Assembly: GCF_014356525.2 (NCBI RefSeq)
Contig: NC_052518.1
Location: forward strand, 104,079,323-104,143,322
Direction: 5' to 3'
DNA: 64,000 nucleotides
Source: Nilaparvata lugens
Taxonomy: Eukaryota > Arthropoda > Insecta > Hemiptera > Delphacidae
A program made the position numbers and the translations under genes. Numbering within the stretch: position 1 is the stretch's first letter; every line of letters starts with the position of its first letter. The notes under the pieces are model-generated. The model ran no database searches and was not told where the DNA came from. It saw only the letters and a program-made list of their open reading frames with translations. Positions 13,425-23,118 of this stretch are shown here, piece after piece.

Positions 13425-13809
13425 CTTTACTTTACTTCATCCGGCTCTACAGTCCTGGGTGGACTTTGGCCTCCTCAACATAGCGCCTCCATTCGTCTCT
13501 ATCCTGAGCACTCCGTCGCCAGTTTGCCACGCCCAGCACCCGGAGGTCTCCAATCACGTCGTTCAGCCATCTTGTCCGTGGTCGACTTCTCTTTCTCGTC
13601 CCAAGCATTCTTTCTTCCAGGAGTCTTGATGGTATCCTCTCGTCACTCATTCTGGCTAAATGTCCAAGCCATTCAATCCTTCTGGGCTTTATGGAACGCA
13701 CCATATTTCCTGCTCCAATGGCCTGGTCTATCTCAACATTGAATCTGGCTCTCCTCACTCCTCCGTCACATATTGGTCCCCAGATTCTTCTGTACATTTT
13801 TCTTTCAAA
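13425..13809 (-). mobile_element. 5'-truncated non-LTR retrotransposon 3' end, nested in hAT
   Basis: The 12-bp sequence ACCATATACTTA occurs on both sides (13413-13424 and 13810-13821), a clear target duplication. The insert ends on its 3' side (low coordinates, minus strand) in GTAAAGTAAAGTAAGT-type short repeats, as many RTE/CR1-like elements do instead of poly(A). It carries only the C-terminal end of the ORF2 protein. It is younger than the host hAT element. Confidence 0.88.
13447..13797 (-). pseudogene. LINE ORF2 C-terminal tail
   Basis: The 116-residue frame holds the well-known end of many endonuclease-reverse transcriptases: RIEWLGHLARMSDERIPSRL, then RKRSRPRTRWLNDVIGDLR and a final NWRRSAQDRDEWRRYVEEAK. 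The reverse transcriptase palm and the endonuclease are missing, so this is a 5'-truncated copy. The natural stop is kept just before the 3' tail. Confidence 0.85.
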
Positions 13810-13821
13810 ACCATATACTTA

Positions 13822-13895
13822 TATTTATTTTTTTAGAGCTTTTTTGTATTTTGTTTTGGGAAATAAAATTCATTCATTCATTCAAAAAAAAAAAA
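13822..13895 (+). mobile_element. older retroposon 3' tail with (ATTC)n and poly(A)
   Basis: On the + strand TTTTGTTTTGGGAAATAAA is followed by four ATTC units and a run of about twelve A. This is the usual shape of a LINE or SINE 3' end inserted in the + direction. It seems to have been split by the nested minus-strand LINE just to its left. No coding part remains. Confidence 0.5.
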
Positions 13896-14112
13896 CTCAT
13901 ACGAATAACAGGCTACACGAATTAGAATAACCTCACTTCTAAAACAATAATATTTCAAATACGCAAATTTCCGTTAAAGCTGTAGTGATTGTGGGACGTG
14001 GGGAAGAGGAGAACGCAGCTACCGAAAACCCCCGACAGTAGCAGAGAATGCGCGAAGCCTATATACATCGCAGCCAGTTGCGATGTATTTCGATCATTAT
14101 TTGAATGGTCTG

Positions 14113-14327
14113 AAAACCCGAACTTATGTTCAAAATCTCCGAAATTAAAAAAAAAACCGATAAGAATATGATGTGTGGGCTGAGGGCTCTAGCCAAGGAC
14201 TGTAGGGGGACTGGAGTGATCCGCAAGCTTTCTGAGATTCATATTCATATTGAGCGTCATACTCATCATATTCTTATCGGTTTTTTTTTTAATTTCGGAG
14301 ATTTTGAACATAAGTTCGGGTTTTGAA
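14113..14327. repeat. foldback (about 60-bp arms) inside the hAT element
   Basis: The left arm, from ACCCGAACTTATGTTCAAAA to CCGATAAGAATATGATG, is exactly repeated in inverse on the right, from CATCATATTCTTATCGG to TTTTGAACATAAGTTCGGGT. The loop is about 95 bp. Arms this long and well matched suggest a recent event or a separate foldback element. I see no target duplication. Confidence 0.85.
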
Positions 14328-14436
14328 GCCTTCAAATGTACATTTAAGAGTTGATATTATTTAAATATTTTTAGTCCAATTCCTCCACTCATCGCCGCAT
14401 CAAACGATGGCCGAACGCCTCGCCACTGAACTACGA

Positions 14437-15329
14437 GTATATTCATGAAAAATTGAAACAATGAAGCAAAATCTCTCATTTAAGACATCCGCTTAATCTT
14501 TTTAGGTTATTTTGTAAACTCGTGAAAATCTGGCTTCTAAAATCAAGAGTTAATTGATAAACGAGGAAATAAATAAAGATAATATAATATTTGGGTCTAC
14601 GGGATCTTAAATTAACAATTTTTTTCAACTTTTGATACTCTTTTAATGAAATTAATTCAGTTCCTAAACTCCACTATATTTGCAAATATTGTGAATTTCA
14701 TGTCAATATATTTTTATTTGAATGCCCATCAGATGAATAATTGAAATCAATTGGGATGTTGGCAAATTCACAAAACTCAGAACTTCCAACTTGATGTCTT
14801 GGTGGAATCTCTTTCATTTCATTGAAAGAGATTCCACAAAATGAATATAGATCCTACACTACCCAACACTTGACCCTACCTAGTCTGAGGCCAGTGGATA
14901 ACAAAAAAGTACTCATAAATGTACCAAGAAATCCTCTTATATCAATGTAACACTGTGCAGTTTAATTCTTGTTAGCATGCCCAATTTTAGCGGCCCCATC
15001 CAAGATTTCACTTGAAAAAATAAAAATCAATCTGTGAATTTCTTGAATTGAATTTTTGAATATGGATAATAAATTGGGATTTTATAAATAGAATGACTTC
15101 TTCATTATTTGCTAATGTAGCGAAGTTTGGATAATACCACGACCCTAAACCCCTGAAAATAGTTCTCTAATACCTAAAAAATAGGACTCTAAAACTCTAA
15201 AAATAGGGCCCTAAACCTAATTAATAAATCAATGAAGAAAGTTGAATAAAACCTCATGACTAATACATATTTTTCTGTAGATAATCCATATGATGTCTAG
15301 TTTTGTAATTTACATTCTTCGAAAAATAC
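14437..15329. other. intron, no recognisable feature
   Basis: AT-rich DNA. A short inverted repeat around AGAGATTCCAC (14808-14836) and a small CTAAA-rich stretch near 15140-15215 are the only patterns seen. Confidence 0.4.
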
Positions 15330-15960
15330 GTAAATACTGAATTAACTAGTGAAATATAAATGAATGCAAAGGTAACAGATACATTATACCTTATTCTATT
15401 GTCAAAACCACGATTTTATTTGAAAAATTCAGATACTAATCTCGATTCTTACTCGATTATTAATCTTTTGTAAAGTGAAAGCTTTAACTTTCAGAAGAAG
15501 AATACTTGGTTTACATGTAATATTTTGAGATGACAAACTGAATTAACGAGTGAAATATACATGAATACAAAGGTAACAAATATTTTCAACCTTCCTTTAT
15601 TGTCAATATTGTCAAAAACACAATTTTTAATACTAATTTAGGTTGTTACACTATTTTAAATTCAAACTGAAAGCTTTAACTTAGCAGAAGATTTAGTTTA
15701 CACAGATTATTATGAAATGACAAACTGAATTAACGAGTGAATATACATGAATACAAAGGTAACAAATATATTCAACCTTCCTTTATTGTCAATATTGTCA
15801 AAATCACAATTTTTAATACTAATTTAGGTTGTTACACTATTTTAAATTCAAACTGAAAGCTTTAACTTAGCAGAATATTTAGTTTACACAGATTATTATG
15901 AAATGACAAACTGAATTAACGAGTGAAATATACATGAATACATAGATACACCTTCTTTAC
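15330..15960. repeat. about 187-bp tandem repeat, 3.3 copies
   Basis: CTGAATTAACGAGTGAAATA with ATGAATACAAAGGTAACA recurs at about 15336, 15537, 15724 and 15909. Between the markers lie matching blocks (CTTCCTTTATTGTCAATATT; CTGAAAGCTTTAACTTAGCAG). The first copy is most diverged and the last is cut short. An intronic tandem duplication. Confidence 0.85.
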
Positions 15961-16084
15961 TGAAATAACAAGTGAAATGTAAATGAATTGGACATGATGT
16001 AGCAGTGTCAATGTACTATTGAATCTGCGAAATTTTACCACTTATCCCTTCCTGTAAGAACAGGTGTAATCACAATATTTTTAA

Positions 16085-16392
16085 CTGACTGAAACCTTAA
16101 CAGCTTACAACCTTATCAACTTGAAAAATATTTTTTTACCGACCGAAACTTTAACACATGTTTATTTATCCTATCGGAGGTGGTGACCATCTTAAAACCC
16201 AAACGTCTTAACTTTACCATGTCAAACCACCTTAACATTTTACAACCTTATCAACTTGAAAAAAAAATTACCGACCGAAACTTTAACACATGTTTTTTTT
16301 CATCCTACCGGAGGTGGTGACCATCTTAAAACCCAAACATCTCAACCTTAACCTTAACATCGTATCAACTTGGATTTTTTTTTGAGGTGGTG
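16085..16392. repeat. about 130-bp tandem repeat, 2+ copies
   Basis: The block CAACCTTATCAACTTGAAAA, ACCGACCGAAACTTTAACAC, then GGAGGTGGTGACCATCTTAA is present twice (about 16108 and 16247), with a partial third GAGGTGGTGACC at 16382. It lies directly before the coding exon ending at 16674. Confidence 0.8.
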
Positions 16393-16468
16393 ACCCAATC
16401 CTTCACCAGCATTTATTCAGATTTTTTTGGATATCTAGTGAGTAGACAAGAGTGCAATTTAGAAGTAG

Positions 16469-16674
16469 ACCCATGTAGCAGTTGCTGTTCCTATAGGCGG
16501 GTATGTTAGTGGCTTGCCTTCGTGCTCCACACCCCCTCCTGCCTTTGAGGACGCCATCAGAGGGAGTGGCGAGTATGCCGGATTCGCGGGCGCCAGCAAT
16601 CTCGGAGGAGGGACACCCCTCAGGCACAGGGTGTCCGCGCCGCATTCCAAAACATTCAAAGAGGAAACTGTGAG
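16469..16674 (+). CDS. host gene, coding exon 3 (Gly/Pro/Ser-rich, unknown product)
   Basis: A GC-rich island in AT-rich DNA, ending in a perfect donor GTGAG|GTGAGT. The frame is open on the + strand and reads GGYVSGLPSCSTPPPAFEDA, then GSGEYAGFAGASNLGGGTPL, and ends in KTFKEETV with two bases left over. The acceptor is uncertain. The AG at 16467-16468 gives phase 0, which fits exon 3758-4057 directly. The AGs at 16477, 16481 or 16496 have better context but need one leftover base, and would imply an unseen exon upstream. The minus-strand open frame here is a shadow. The peptide looks disordered. Confidence 0.62.
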
Positions 16675-16722
16675 GTGAGTCGACTTCGTACTTCATTCAT
16701 ATTCTGATTCTTCCTAATTTAT

Positions 16723-17563
16723 TAATACGGAGTGATTCTTAACAATTATGGTAAAATTAATACGTGATAGTAGAAGTAAAAATAAGAAAAAAGTTCTTAT
16801 AAACATATATTCATAAACGCTTCATTAGCGAGCTATACAGGGTGAAAGATTTCGCCCGGAATTCAGTTCCTCTGGTGAAATACACCGATGCTGAATTGTT
16901 TGGGGACTAGTTTTTGATAAACTTATGGTAGATTCATATGGAAAAATATCTGAAAAATTGAATAAAACTAGTCTGAAAGCTGTAGTGTGAGTAGTTTTTG
17001 AGAAAAAAAGTTGAAATATGGAAAAAAATCTAAGTAGAAAAACACAGACTTCTACGTTTGGTGCCCAATAACTTTCTTTAATGACCAGTAAACAAATAAT
17101 TTTTCGCAATAAAAATTGTAGAAAATTTATTTCTGAAAAGAATTATGTAAGCTGTGTAAACTAAATTTAAATAAAAGTTATATAAAAGTATTCTTATGTA
17201 GCACATTACACCACAAAAATTTTCTGTTTTATGAGGAGAGAACTAATAACTCATAGGTTGTAGCATATTTCAACTTTTTTCTGAAAAACTATTCACACTA
17301 CAGCTTCCAGACTAGTTTTATTCAATTTTTCAGATATTTTTCCATATGAATCCACCATAAGTTTTTCAAAAACTAGTCCTCAAACAATTCAGCATCGGTG
17401 TATTTCACCAGAGGAACTGAATTTCGGGCGAAATCTTCCTATACAGAGTGGAGGAACGCTAAGCGTTTATGGATATATGTTTATAAGAGTTTTTTTCTTA
17501 TTTTTACCTCTACTATCACGTATTAAATTATTTTACTATAATTAAGAATCACTCTGTATATGA
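16723..17563. mobile_element. large foldback element, about 300-bp arms
   Basis: The left arm starts ACGGAGTGATTCTTAACAAT, passes TTAATACGTGATAGTAGAAG and TTCGCCCG, and reaches about 17030. The right arm is its inverse: CATATTTCAACTTTTTTCTG, through CGGGCGAAATCTTCCTATAC, ending near AAGAATCACTCTGTATA. The central spacer is about 220 bp. The ends resemble the TACAGGGTGATTC style of TA-targeting insect MITEs. It starts only about 50 bp after the exon donor at 16674. Confidence 0.85.
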
Positions 17564-17603
17564 GGGTTAGTGAATCATTGTCAGCTAGGTGTACAGTAGA
17601 GCA

Positions 17604-18275
17604 CCGATTAGGGTAACCGTCCACTGGAACCGTATTCAACCGATCCGTTCGGCCTTTGGATCGGACGAATCTGCCGGCCGTTAATTCGGCCGAATATGGT
17701 AGTCCATTGGAACCGTTTACGTCAGTCTAGTTCCCAATCATTGAATTAACTACTATCATAGCCACCAAAATTTTTCATAAACAATGAATATATTGAGATT
17801 TTGAAAATTGAATAAACGAATATCTACTAAATTAGTTATTTATTTCCTTCAGATCCTATTTGTTCAGCAATCTTTGTTCACAGATTCCTTTGAACATCAC
17901 GACGATGATATCTTTTGTCTCGCACATCCCACAATGAAACATGCTCTTGAACCAAACTTATCAACTTTTCATTGTCCATAGTTACAACTTTATAAAACAG
18001 AACAAGTTCAGAAAACAAAAACAGACAAGACTGTGAAAAAAAATTGAGGTTAGAATGATGTTGTCTCAGCTCGACTTCGGTCGGATAGAGCCGGAAAATC
18101 CCATTCGATTGGGATCTAAGACTTGATCGGCCGGAGACGGCCGTGCACGGACGTATAAACCTGTTGCAATGAACGAGCATCTATAGCTTTCTTTGTTGGG
18201 GGATCGTTCGGACGAGTTCGGTAGTTTTCGGCCGATGCTAGTTCGGACGAAATCGGTTTCAGTGGACAGCCCACT
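17604..18275 (-). mobile_element. nested element with GTCCACTG..ACCG ends and a MADF remnant
   Basis: The left side has CCGTCCACTGGAACCG and the right side the inverse of GTCCACTGAAACCGATTTCG; both flanks are rich in TTCGGCC/GGCCGAA motifs. Inside, on the minus strand, lies the start of a MADF-type DNA-binding protein (17845-17979). Harbinger elements often carry such a Myb/MADF gene, so a Harbinger-type origin is plausible. The exact borders against the surrounding Tigger-like ends are unclear. Confidence 0.5.
17845..17979 (-). pseudogene. MADF-domain N-terminus, broken
   Basis: From ATG at 17979 the frame reads MDNEKLISLVQEHVSLWDVR, then DKRYHRRDVQRNL, then a TGA where the family has a conserved Trp, then TKIAEQIGSEGNK and a stop. 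The pattern LISLV..h..LWD....Y......W..IA is the first half of a MADF domain, a DNA-binding fold in the Myb/SANT group. The W-to-stop change and the early end show it is dead. Confidence 0.6.
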
Positions 18276-18551
18276 TTTATCCTAATTGATGCACGAATAT
18301 CCGGAAAACTGATTCTCGATAATCGATTTTACCCTAAGTGTAGACGTAATACTTTGCACTCTGGCCTACAGTACTTAGTAGTATGTGTCGTATGTAATAT
18401 GACTTGAATACAATATTATCTTTCATCCACATCCTAGTTTAAATAGACACCATGTTGTGTCCATTCAGTAATGTACAGTAACTAATTTTTTTATTTATTA
18501 GAATATTGTACGGCACCTTGAATGCGGCGGACCAATTTGCTGCTTGAAATA

Positions 18552-18731
18552 CAGAATGTGTTAAGCCAGTTACATACACATCAATTTTTGGACGTTCGAT
18601 TTTTTGCCGTATTTATGAATTCTGTCAGATTAAACGGAGCCAGACAAACATCATCTGTTTGAAATCATCTGTTTAATCTAATAGAATTTATAAGAACGGC
18701 AAAAAATCAATCTGTGTGTAACTGGCTTTAG
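18552..18731. mobile_element. short MITE (AAGCCAGTTACA..ACA ends), copy 1
   Basis: TTAAGCCAGTTACATACACA at the left and TGTGTGTAACTGGCTTTA at the right are inverted. Inner arms (GATTTTTTGCCGT / ACGGCAAAAAATC) also pair. The centre ATCATCTGTTTAATCTAATA recurs in a second copy at 45240-45407. Confidence 0.85.
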
Positions 18732-19124
18732 GTTTTTAGGAGATTTCAATTTTTTATCATCCAGCGGATGTCCGGATAATCGGTGCTATACTGAAGTTTT
18801 ATTTATTTGGTTGTACTGTTGATGATGCATTCTTTGCTTATTTGTGCTTATATCTAGGCTAGTTTTAAACTGATATTGCAATCCCATCATCACTGGCATA
18901 CTGTTAATTATGGCCGCTACACTTATCATTTGCACCAACGTTTTCTGTGGTAGAGGGGAAAAAATCTACCGAAATTCATTCGTTGTTGCAAAACACTGCT
19001 CCTGTAAAGTTTCAATGAATTTCGCCCTTGATTAACATCATAATCATGACATTCCATGATTTCCTGAGCGAAAAAACCCGGCCATCCGTTTTGTGGTGAT
19101 TGGAAAGTTTATCAGGAGTAAAAA

Positions 19125-19300
19125 TGCATTGAAACATTCAGTACAATAAGGGAACAGTGTTTTTCGCCACACTGCACAGAAAGCAGCTGTTTTCCAGTCC
19201 CTACGTAGATCTGAAAGACATTGTTTGCAGACGACTCTCGTCTGACGTCAGAACAGGTTTCTTTCCGGCCTAGGCCGGAAAGAGTACCCATTCCAGCCGC
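19125..19300. repeat. repeat shared with 25480-25640 (same motif block)
   Basis: The stretch GCCACACTGCACAGAAAGCA, GTTTGCAGACGACTCTCGTC and TTTCCGGCCTAGGCCGGAAA occurs here and, inverted, at 25480-25640. The TTTCCGGCC..GGCCGGAAA part is palindromic. An element family with a GC-rich hairpin; its ends are not resolved. Confidence 0.7.
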
Positions 19301-19329
19301 TAACATGGAACTAAGAAAGGTGATCAAAA

Positions 19330-19475
19330 AACTTTTCATTACTTGTGTTCATTATTCAATAATTAAAACATTTATAATGATATCATCATATTGTCATTTG
19401 AAAGAATAAAAAAGTATAAACTCAACCTCCCACATAATTGAACATCATCTTTTAGGTTATTTAGACAAATCAGAA
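19330..19475. mobile_element. partial copy of the TTTCGTTTGTGCGTAAAT MITE
   Basis: From AACTTTTCATTACTTGTGTT to TTTTAGGTTATTTAGACAAA it matches the interior of the complete MITE at 23119-23436 with few changes. Both terminal repeats are missing, so this is a fragment. Confidence 0.7.
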
Positions 19476-19903
19476 TGAAAAATAAAAATACTTGGACAAT
19501 TTCCTGATATTCAGATTACCTCAGATTTGCTAGAGCTATCACCTTCCACTTCTGCTTTCGGAAGTGCTTAGTAAACAACTATTCTCATATATATGTATAT
19601 ATATTGTTTATTTTTGTGGGTGGCGAAAAATAGCGTTCGCACCACGGGCAAAAATGTTTTTCCGGCTCTCAATCTTTTCTAGGCCTCCGCCTACGGCCTC
19701 GGACTTGAAAACCGATTTCGAGCCGGAAAAATCTCATTTTCCTACAGTTACCTTGAAAAGTGACCATTTGTGCACTGATTGCAGGCCGCAAAGAATCACT
19801 TTTCCGCACTAGTGCGCCAGATTTGCAGCATGACAACGCAAAATAGTTAGTAGGTTATGTGGAGCACCAGTGCAGGAAAATAAAAATTAAGTTGGTAATA
19901 CTC

Positions 19904-19932
19904 ATAGTGAGGCCCACGTTATAATGGCAGTG
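19904..19932 (+). mobile_element. MITE family M1, solo left end (copy b)
   Basis: ATAGTGAGGCCCACGTTATA followed by ATGGCAGTGGAG matches the left terminus of the M1 family. I find no matching right end nearby, so the element was probably truncated. Confidence 0.7.
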
Positions 19933-20634
19933 GAGAACAGCGTTGCCTTGCCATTATTTGCCTTGATTATAGTTATTTCAATGCTTACATAAGATAAACC
20001 CCCTTCAAGCAGTCACATAAATTTTCAATTGAATTACTTATCATTATAATTCAATTATTATTATTCAATTTTAAATAAATTAAGTTTTTTATTAATAATA
20101 AAATTACACAGAAAAACATTTGATGGATTTCAGGGAATTTTACCCATAATTATCCACTTTTCATATTCAATGGTAACTGTAGGAAAAATTTAATGTGAAA
20201 TACGTGCGCAAAGTTCCTCTGATGCACTCAAGAAACCATTCCGCCCTCGCCTGCGGCTCGTACGTAAACGTTTCTTTCGGTGCAGCAAACTGTCACTTTG
20301 CGCACTAGTTGCACAAATAACTATTATCACAACGAATGAGTTTCGGCTGATTTTGTCCCCTGATACAACAAAGACAGTTCACTGAACGTTGGTGCAAATG
20401 AAAAGTAGCCATGATTAATTAACAGCCATGATGAAATTGATCCAATTGAAAACCAGTTTAGAACTTTTAAAGATATAAGAAAAAATAAGGGAAGTATGCA
20501 TCACAAACGCAAATCAACAGTACTGCAAACATAAACAAAAATACGCCTATATTGCAGATAATACTTCACTTGTACCCTTGTACAACTTAGTTGTGAGATC
20601 AACTACACAGGTACACAATCCTACTTCATAACAC

Positions 20635-20955
20635 TGAATAATATTTGAGTTTATAATATAATATTCTTCATTCATCAGACATATTTTTTTTCTTATTTTT
20701 GATTCATTAATTAATAAATTGCATCAGTTGAGAACAGCTATACAGACCTGTTCCACAAGACTAATTCAATATGGTAATCTAATTTATTTAATATTTGAGT
20801 TTATAGTATAATATTCTTCATGAGTCATATTTGTTTCTGATTCATTTATTAATAGATTACAATAGCTGTCAGATCATCTACAAATGCCAGTTTCAAAAAA
20901 CAAATACAATGTTCTCATTTTGGCTAACCTGTTCAATTTACAAATTACATTAGTT
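20635..20955. repeat. about 145-bp imperfect tandem duplication
   Basis: ATATTTGAGTTTATAATATA with TTCTTCAT..TCATATTT and GATTCATTAATTAATA is found at about 20641 and again at about 20790, with a third partial trace (TTACATTAGTTGTGAAC) near 20945. Confidence 0.65.
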
Positions 20956-21487
20956 GTGAACCTCATCCATCATTCCTATTGAGTTTGATTTTTCATCGTC
21001 AGCTTGACGATGTGATCTGTATGGCCATGAAACCATAGTCCTCTGTATAGGACTACTTCTACTAGAATTATTTAAACATAATATAAGTTCATTCAATATC
21101 AAGTAACGTTTCAATGATTTGATAAAAAAATGGTACTTGATAAAATGTATTGTGTTCCAATAGTCCTCTACTAAAAGTATACATGTGGTGACGACAAAAT
21201 CTCTGTGTTTCCATTTCATTATGTAATATATCGTTTCATAGGTTCTGCTATATTAATAGTGACTCGTTGGAATTCTCAAGTTTTGCTAATTCATTGATAT
21301 ACGCCGATATGATTATGTATTAGAAAATTGGGAGACTAGAAACTAGTAAGTAGCTTCATTTATTTATGTATTCAACAGCATTTGAAGTACTGCAATTTCA
21401 TATTTAGTTCTGTAATTTTTTTGATTAACATTCCTTTTGCATTCAACATCTTTGTAGCTATTAAATGAATTCTCATCAATTCCATGT

Positions 21488-21780
21488 TGAGATTGATTGA
21501 TTGATTGATTGAGTACTTTATTTATGTAGATTACAATATAATATACTGGCTTATACACTTATATACAATAGCTTACAATACAACAAAATTATAGATGAAT
21601 TTACATGATATAGACTAAGAAAATAATTATTGAACTGTATATGATATGAAAAAGCAATTTGTAATATAATAACTATAGATAATAATCATATTGTTATGCA
21701 TCTACATAAATTGGCGGAGCTTTGGACATATCAATGTCCATTCTTCGGAAAGAATATTAAAAATATCCTCCCCACTAACT
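21488..21780 (-). mobile_element. probable LINE 3' end, minus orientation
   Basis: Reading on the minus strand, the sequence ends in TACATAAATAAAGTACTCAA and a run of (TCAA)n, the typical 3' tail of CR1-like retroposons that end in short repeats rather than poly(A). The 3' untranslated-like stretch extends toward higher coordinates. No coding part is seen. Confidence 0.45.
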
Positions 21781-22009
21781 CTCTACCAAAGAAACATAAT
21801 ATAGAGAGAAAGAAACAAGAAGGTGAAGAAGGTTTTTCAAGAAGAAGGTTCAAGGTTTAAAACCTTGAATGGTTTAAACCTTTTAAGGTTAAAAGTTTAA
21901 AATTAACAAGAATGTTTTTCATCAATTTCATGTTTCATTTTAAACTGCTTGTTAATGATCACTTTTCAATACCTATAGTAGGACATAGAAGTCTGATTTC
22001 TATGATACA

Positions 22010-22207
22010 AAAGCTTTTAGCTTCTACGCACATATATTAGTGGATCGCTTTCGGACGCCATGTCCATCTTAACACTTCACTCAAGAAGAGTGAACAGGCT
22101 CGCTTCGTCCGCCAAAGTTTCATGTGGAGTGGGCATTCTCCAATATTGACGATGGACATGGCGTCCGAAAGCGCTCCAAAAATGTGAGTAGAAGCTAATA
22201 GCTTTTA
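22010..22207. mobile_element. foldback MITE (AGCTTTTAGCTTCTACGCAC ends)
   Basis: The left arm runs from AGCTTTTAGCTTCTACGCAC to CTTTCGGACGCCATGTCCAT. The right arm is its inverse: ATGGACATGGCGTCCGAAAG to AGTAGAAGCTAATAGCTTTT. About 65-bp arms surround a short spacer holding GAACAGGCTCGCTTCGTCCG. No coding content. Confidence 0.85.
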
Positions 22208-22320
22208 ATAATAAATATCAGGATGTAAATTGATGAAACGCTGTATATGCAATTATTTACAGACGTATAGTCTTGTAGGGTTGATTCGCCAATTTGTTTT
22301 TTTTCTTTAGGGCTACTGTT

Positions 22321-22458
22321 GAATATAAATAAAAATATAAAACTGTGTACTCTTTTAAAATTGTTTAGTGACAACATGTTTCGGCTATATGATGCCCTTA
22401 TATAGTCAATAATGTGACTAAACAATTTTAAAAGAGTACACAGTTTTATATTTTTTTA
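22321..22458. repeat. foldback element upstream of exon 22582-22784
   Basis: The left arm AAAACTGTGTACTCTTTTAA..TTGTTTAGT pairs with the right arm ACTAAACAATTTTAAAAGAG..ACACAGTTTT at near-perfect identity. The loop holds ACATGTTTCGGCTATATGAT. A sister element in the same orientation lies on the other side of the exon (22829-23000). Confidence 0.85.
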
Positions 22459-22581
22459 TAGTCTTGTAAAGTGCACTGAAGAGAATAAATAAGTGATTTG
22501 ATTTGACTTCTAGGTCGTAAACTCGTGATTTAAGTATTGGAAAGTGATGATTGAATAAATGTTGGCTTGAAACTTTTACAG

Positions 22582-22784
22582 TATATCAGAAGTTCGGTTA
22601 GAATCGCGAACTGAGAATAAGTCTTCGCTGAGTGTGGAATCGGGATCATCGACGTCAGGATTTGGGTCGGTGGTGACAGGTCGCCATCTTACCTGGACCC
22701 CGCCTTGCTCCGTGGAGGGCTCCACCCCCACTTGGACTGAAGGGACGCCCAGCTTCACCGAATCTTCCAGCTCTGGAGACATAG
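22582..22784 (+). CDS. host gene, coding exon 4 (Ser/Thr-rich; branch point of alternative 3' ends)
   Basis: A 203-bp exon with acceptor GAAACTTTTACAG and donor GACATAG|GTTAGT. One base completes the codon left by exon 16469-16674 (AG|T), then 67 codons follow and one base (G) is left over. The peptide reads ISEVRLESRTENKSSLSVES, continues GSVVTGRHLTWTPPCSVEGS and ends in a Ser-rich SFTESSSSGDI. The GC content is far above its surroundings. The leftover G fits three downstream exons (39347, 48931 and 59151). It lies between two related foldback elements. The minus-strand frame here is a shadow. No domain is recognised. Confidence 0.68.
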
Positions 22785-22828
22785 GTTAGTACCGCACTAA
22801 TTAAAACATTGAATTGTCTTTTCTTCTC

Positions 22829-23000
22829 TAGGGCTATTCTTAAATATAAATAAAAATAGAAATCTAAGTACCTTTTTTAAAATTATTCAGTCAACATGTT
22901 TCGGCTATATCATGCCATTATGTTGATAATAGCATCATATAGCCAAAACATGTTGTCACTAAACAATTTAAAAAACAGTACTCAGATTTCTAGTTTTATT
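22829..23000. repeat. foldback element downstream of exon 22582-22784
   Basis: It starts with GGGCTATTCTTAAATATAAA, as the upstream sister does (GGGCTACTGTTGAATATAAA). The left arm AGAAATCTAAGTACCTTTTT and the right arm AAAAACAGTACTCAGATTTC pair, and the loop contains an inner pair around ACATGTTTCGGCTATAT / ATATAGCCAAAACATGT. Confidence 0.8.
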
Positions 23001-23118
23001 CAAAATATTGAAATATTATCAATTCCATTCCGACAAAATCGTTTAATAATAATGATAATAAATACGGGGTCATTTTTTCAACCTCCTATCGACCATAAAT
23101 AAAAGAGGAATATATATA

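Larger units (their letters stand above)
10600..14428 (-). mobile_element. hAT transposon (ZMYM1-like), degenerate, with 8-bp target duplication
   Basis: The ends are CAGTGGCGAGGCGT and its exact inverse ACGCCTCGCCACTG, a 14-bp terminal inverted repeat of classic hAT style. The 8 bases outside are AACTACGA on both sides (10592-10599 and 14429-14436), a perfect hAT-size target duplication. The minus strand carries a broken transposase gene (11199-13237). Inside lie a nested LINE 3' end (13425-13809) and a large foldback (about 14113-14327) near the 5' end of the element. Length is 3829 bp. Confidence 0.95.
17592..18797. mobile_element. Tigger/pogo-like TIR element, decayed
   Basis: The left end CAGTAGAGCACCGATTAGGG and the inverse of the right end, CAGTATAGCACCGATTATCC, match. 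CAGTA..GCACCGATTATCCG is the style of Tigger (pogo) ends. A further inner piece at about 18295 (ATATCCGGAAAACTGATT) is related. No transposase is left; the interior is occupied by other insertions (17604-18275 and 18552-18731). The TA target duplication is not clean on the right. Confidence 0.55.

Noticed and set aside
13386..13742. 118-codon and 79-codon + strand frames
   Set aside because: They are antisense to the LINE ORF2 tail, which has clear protein motifs on the minus strand.
16403..16696. 97-codon minus-strand frame
   Set aside because: Shadow of the GC-rich + strand exon, which has a perfect donor and matching phases.
22576..22782. 68-codon minus-strand frame
   Set aside because: Shadow of the + strand exon 22582-22784.
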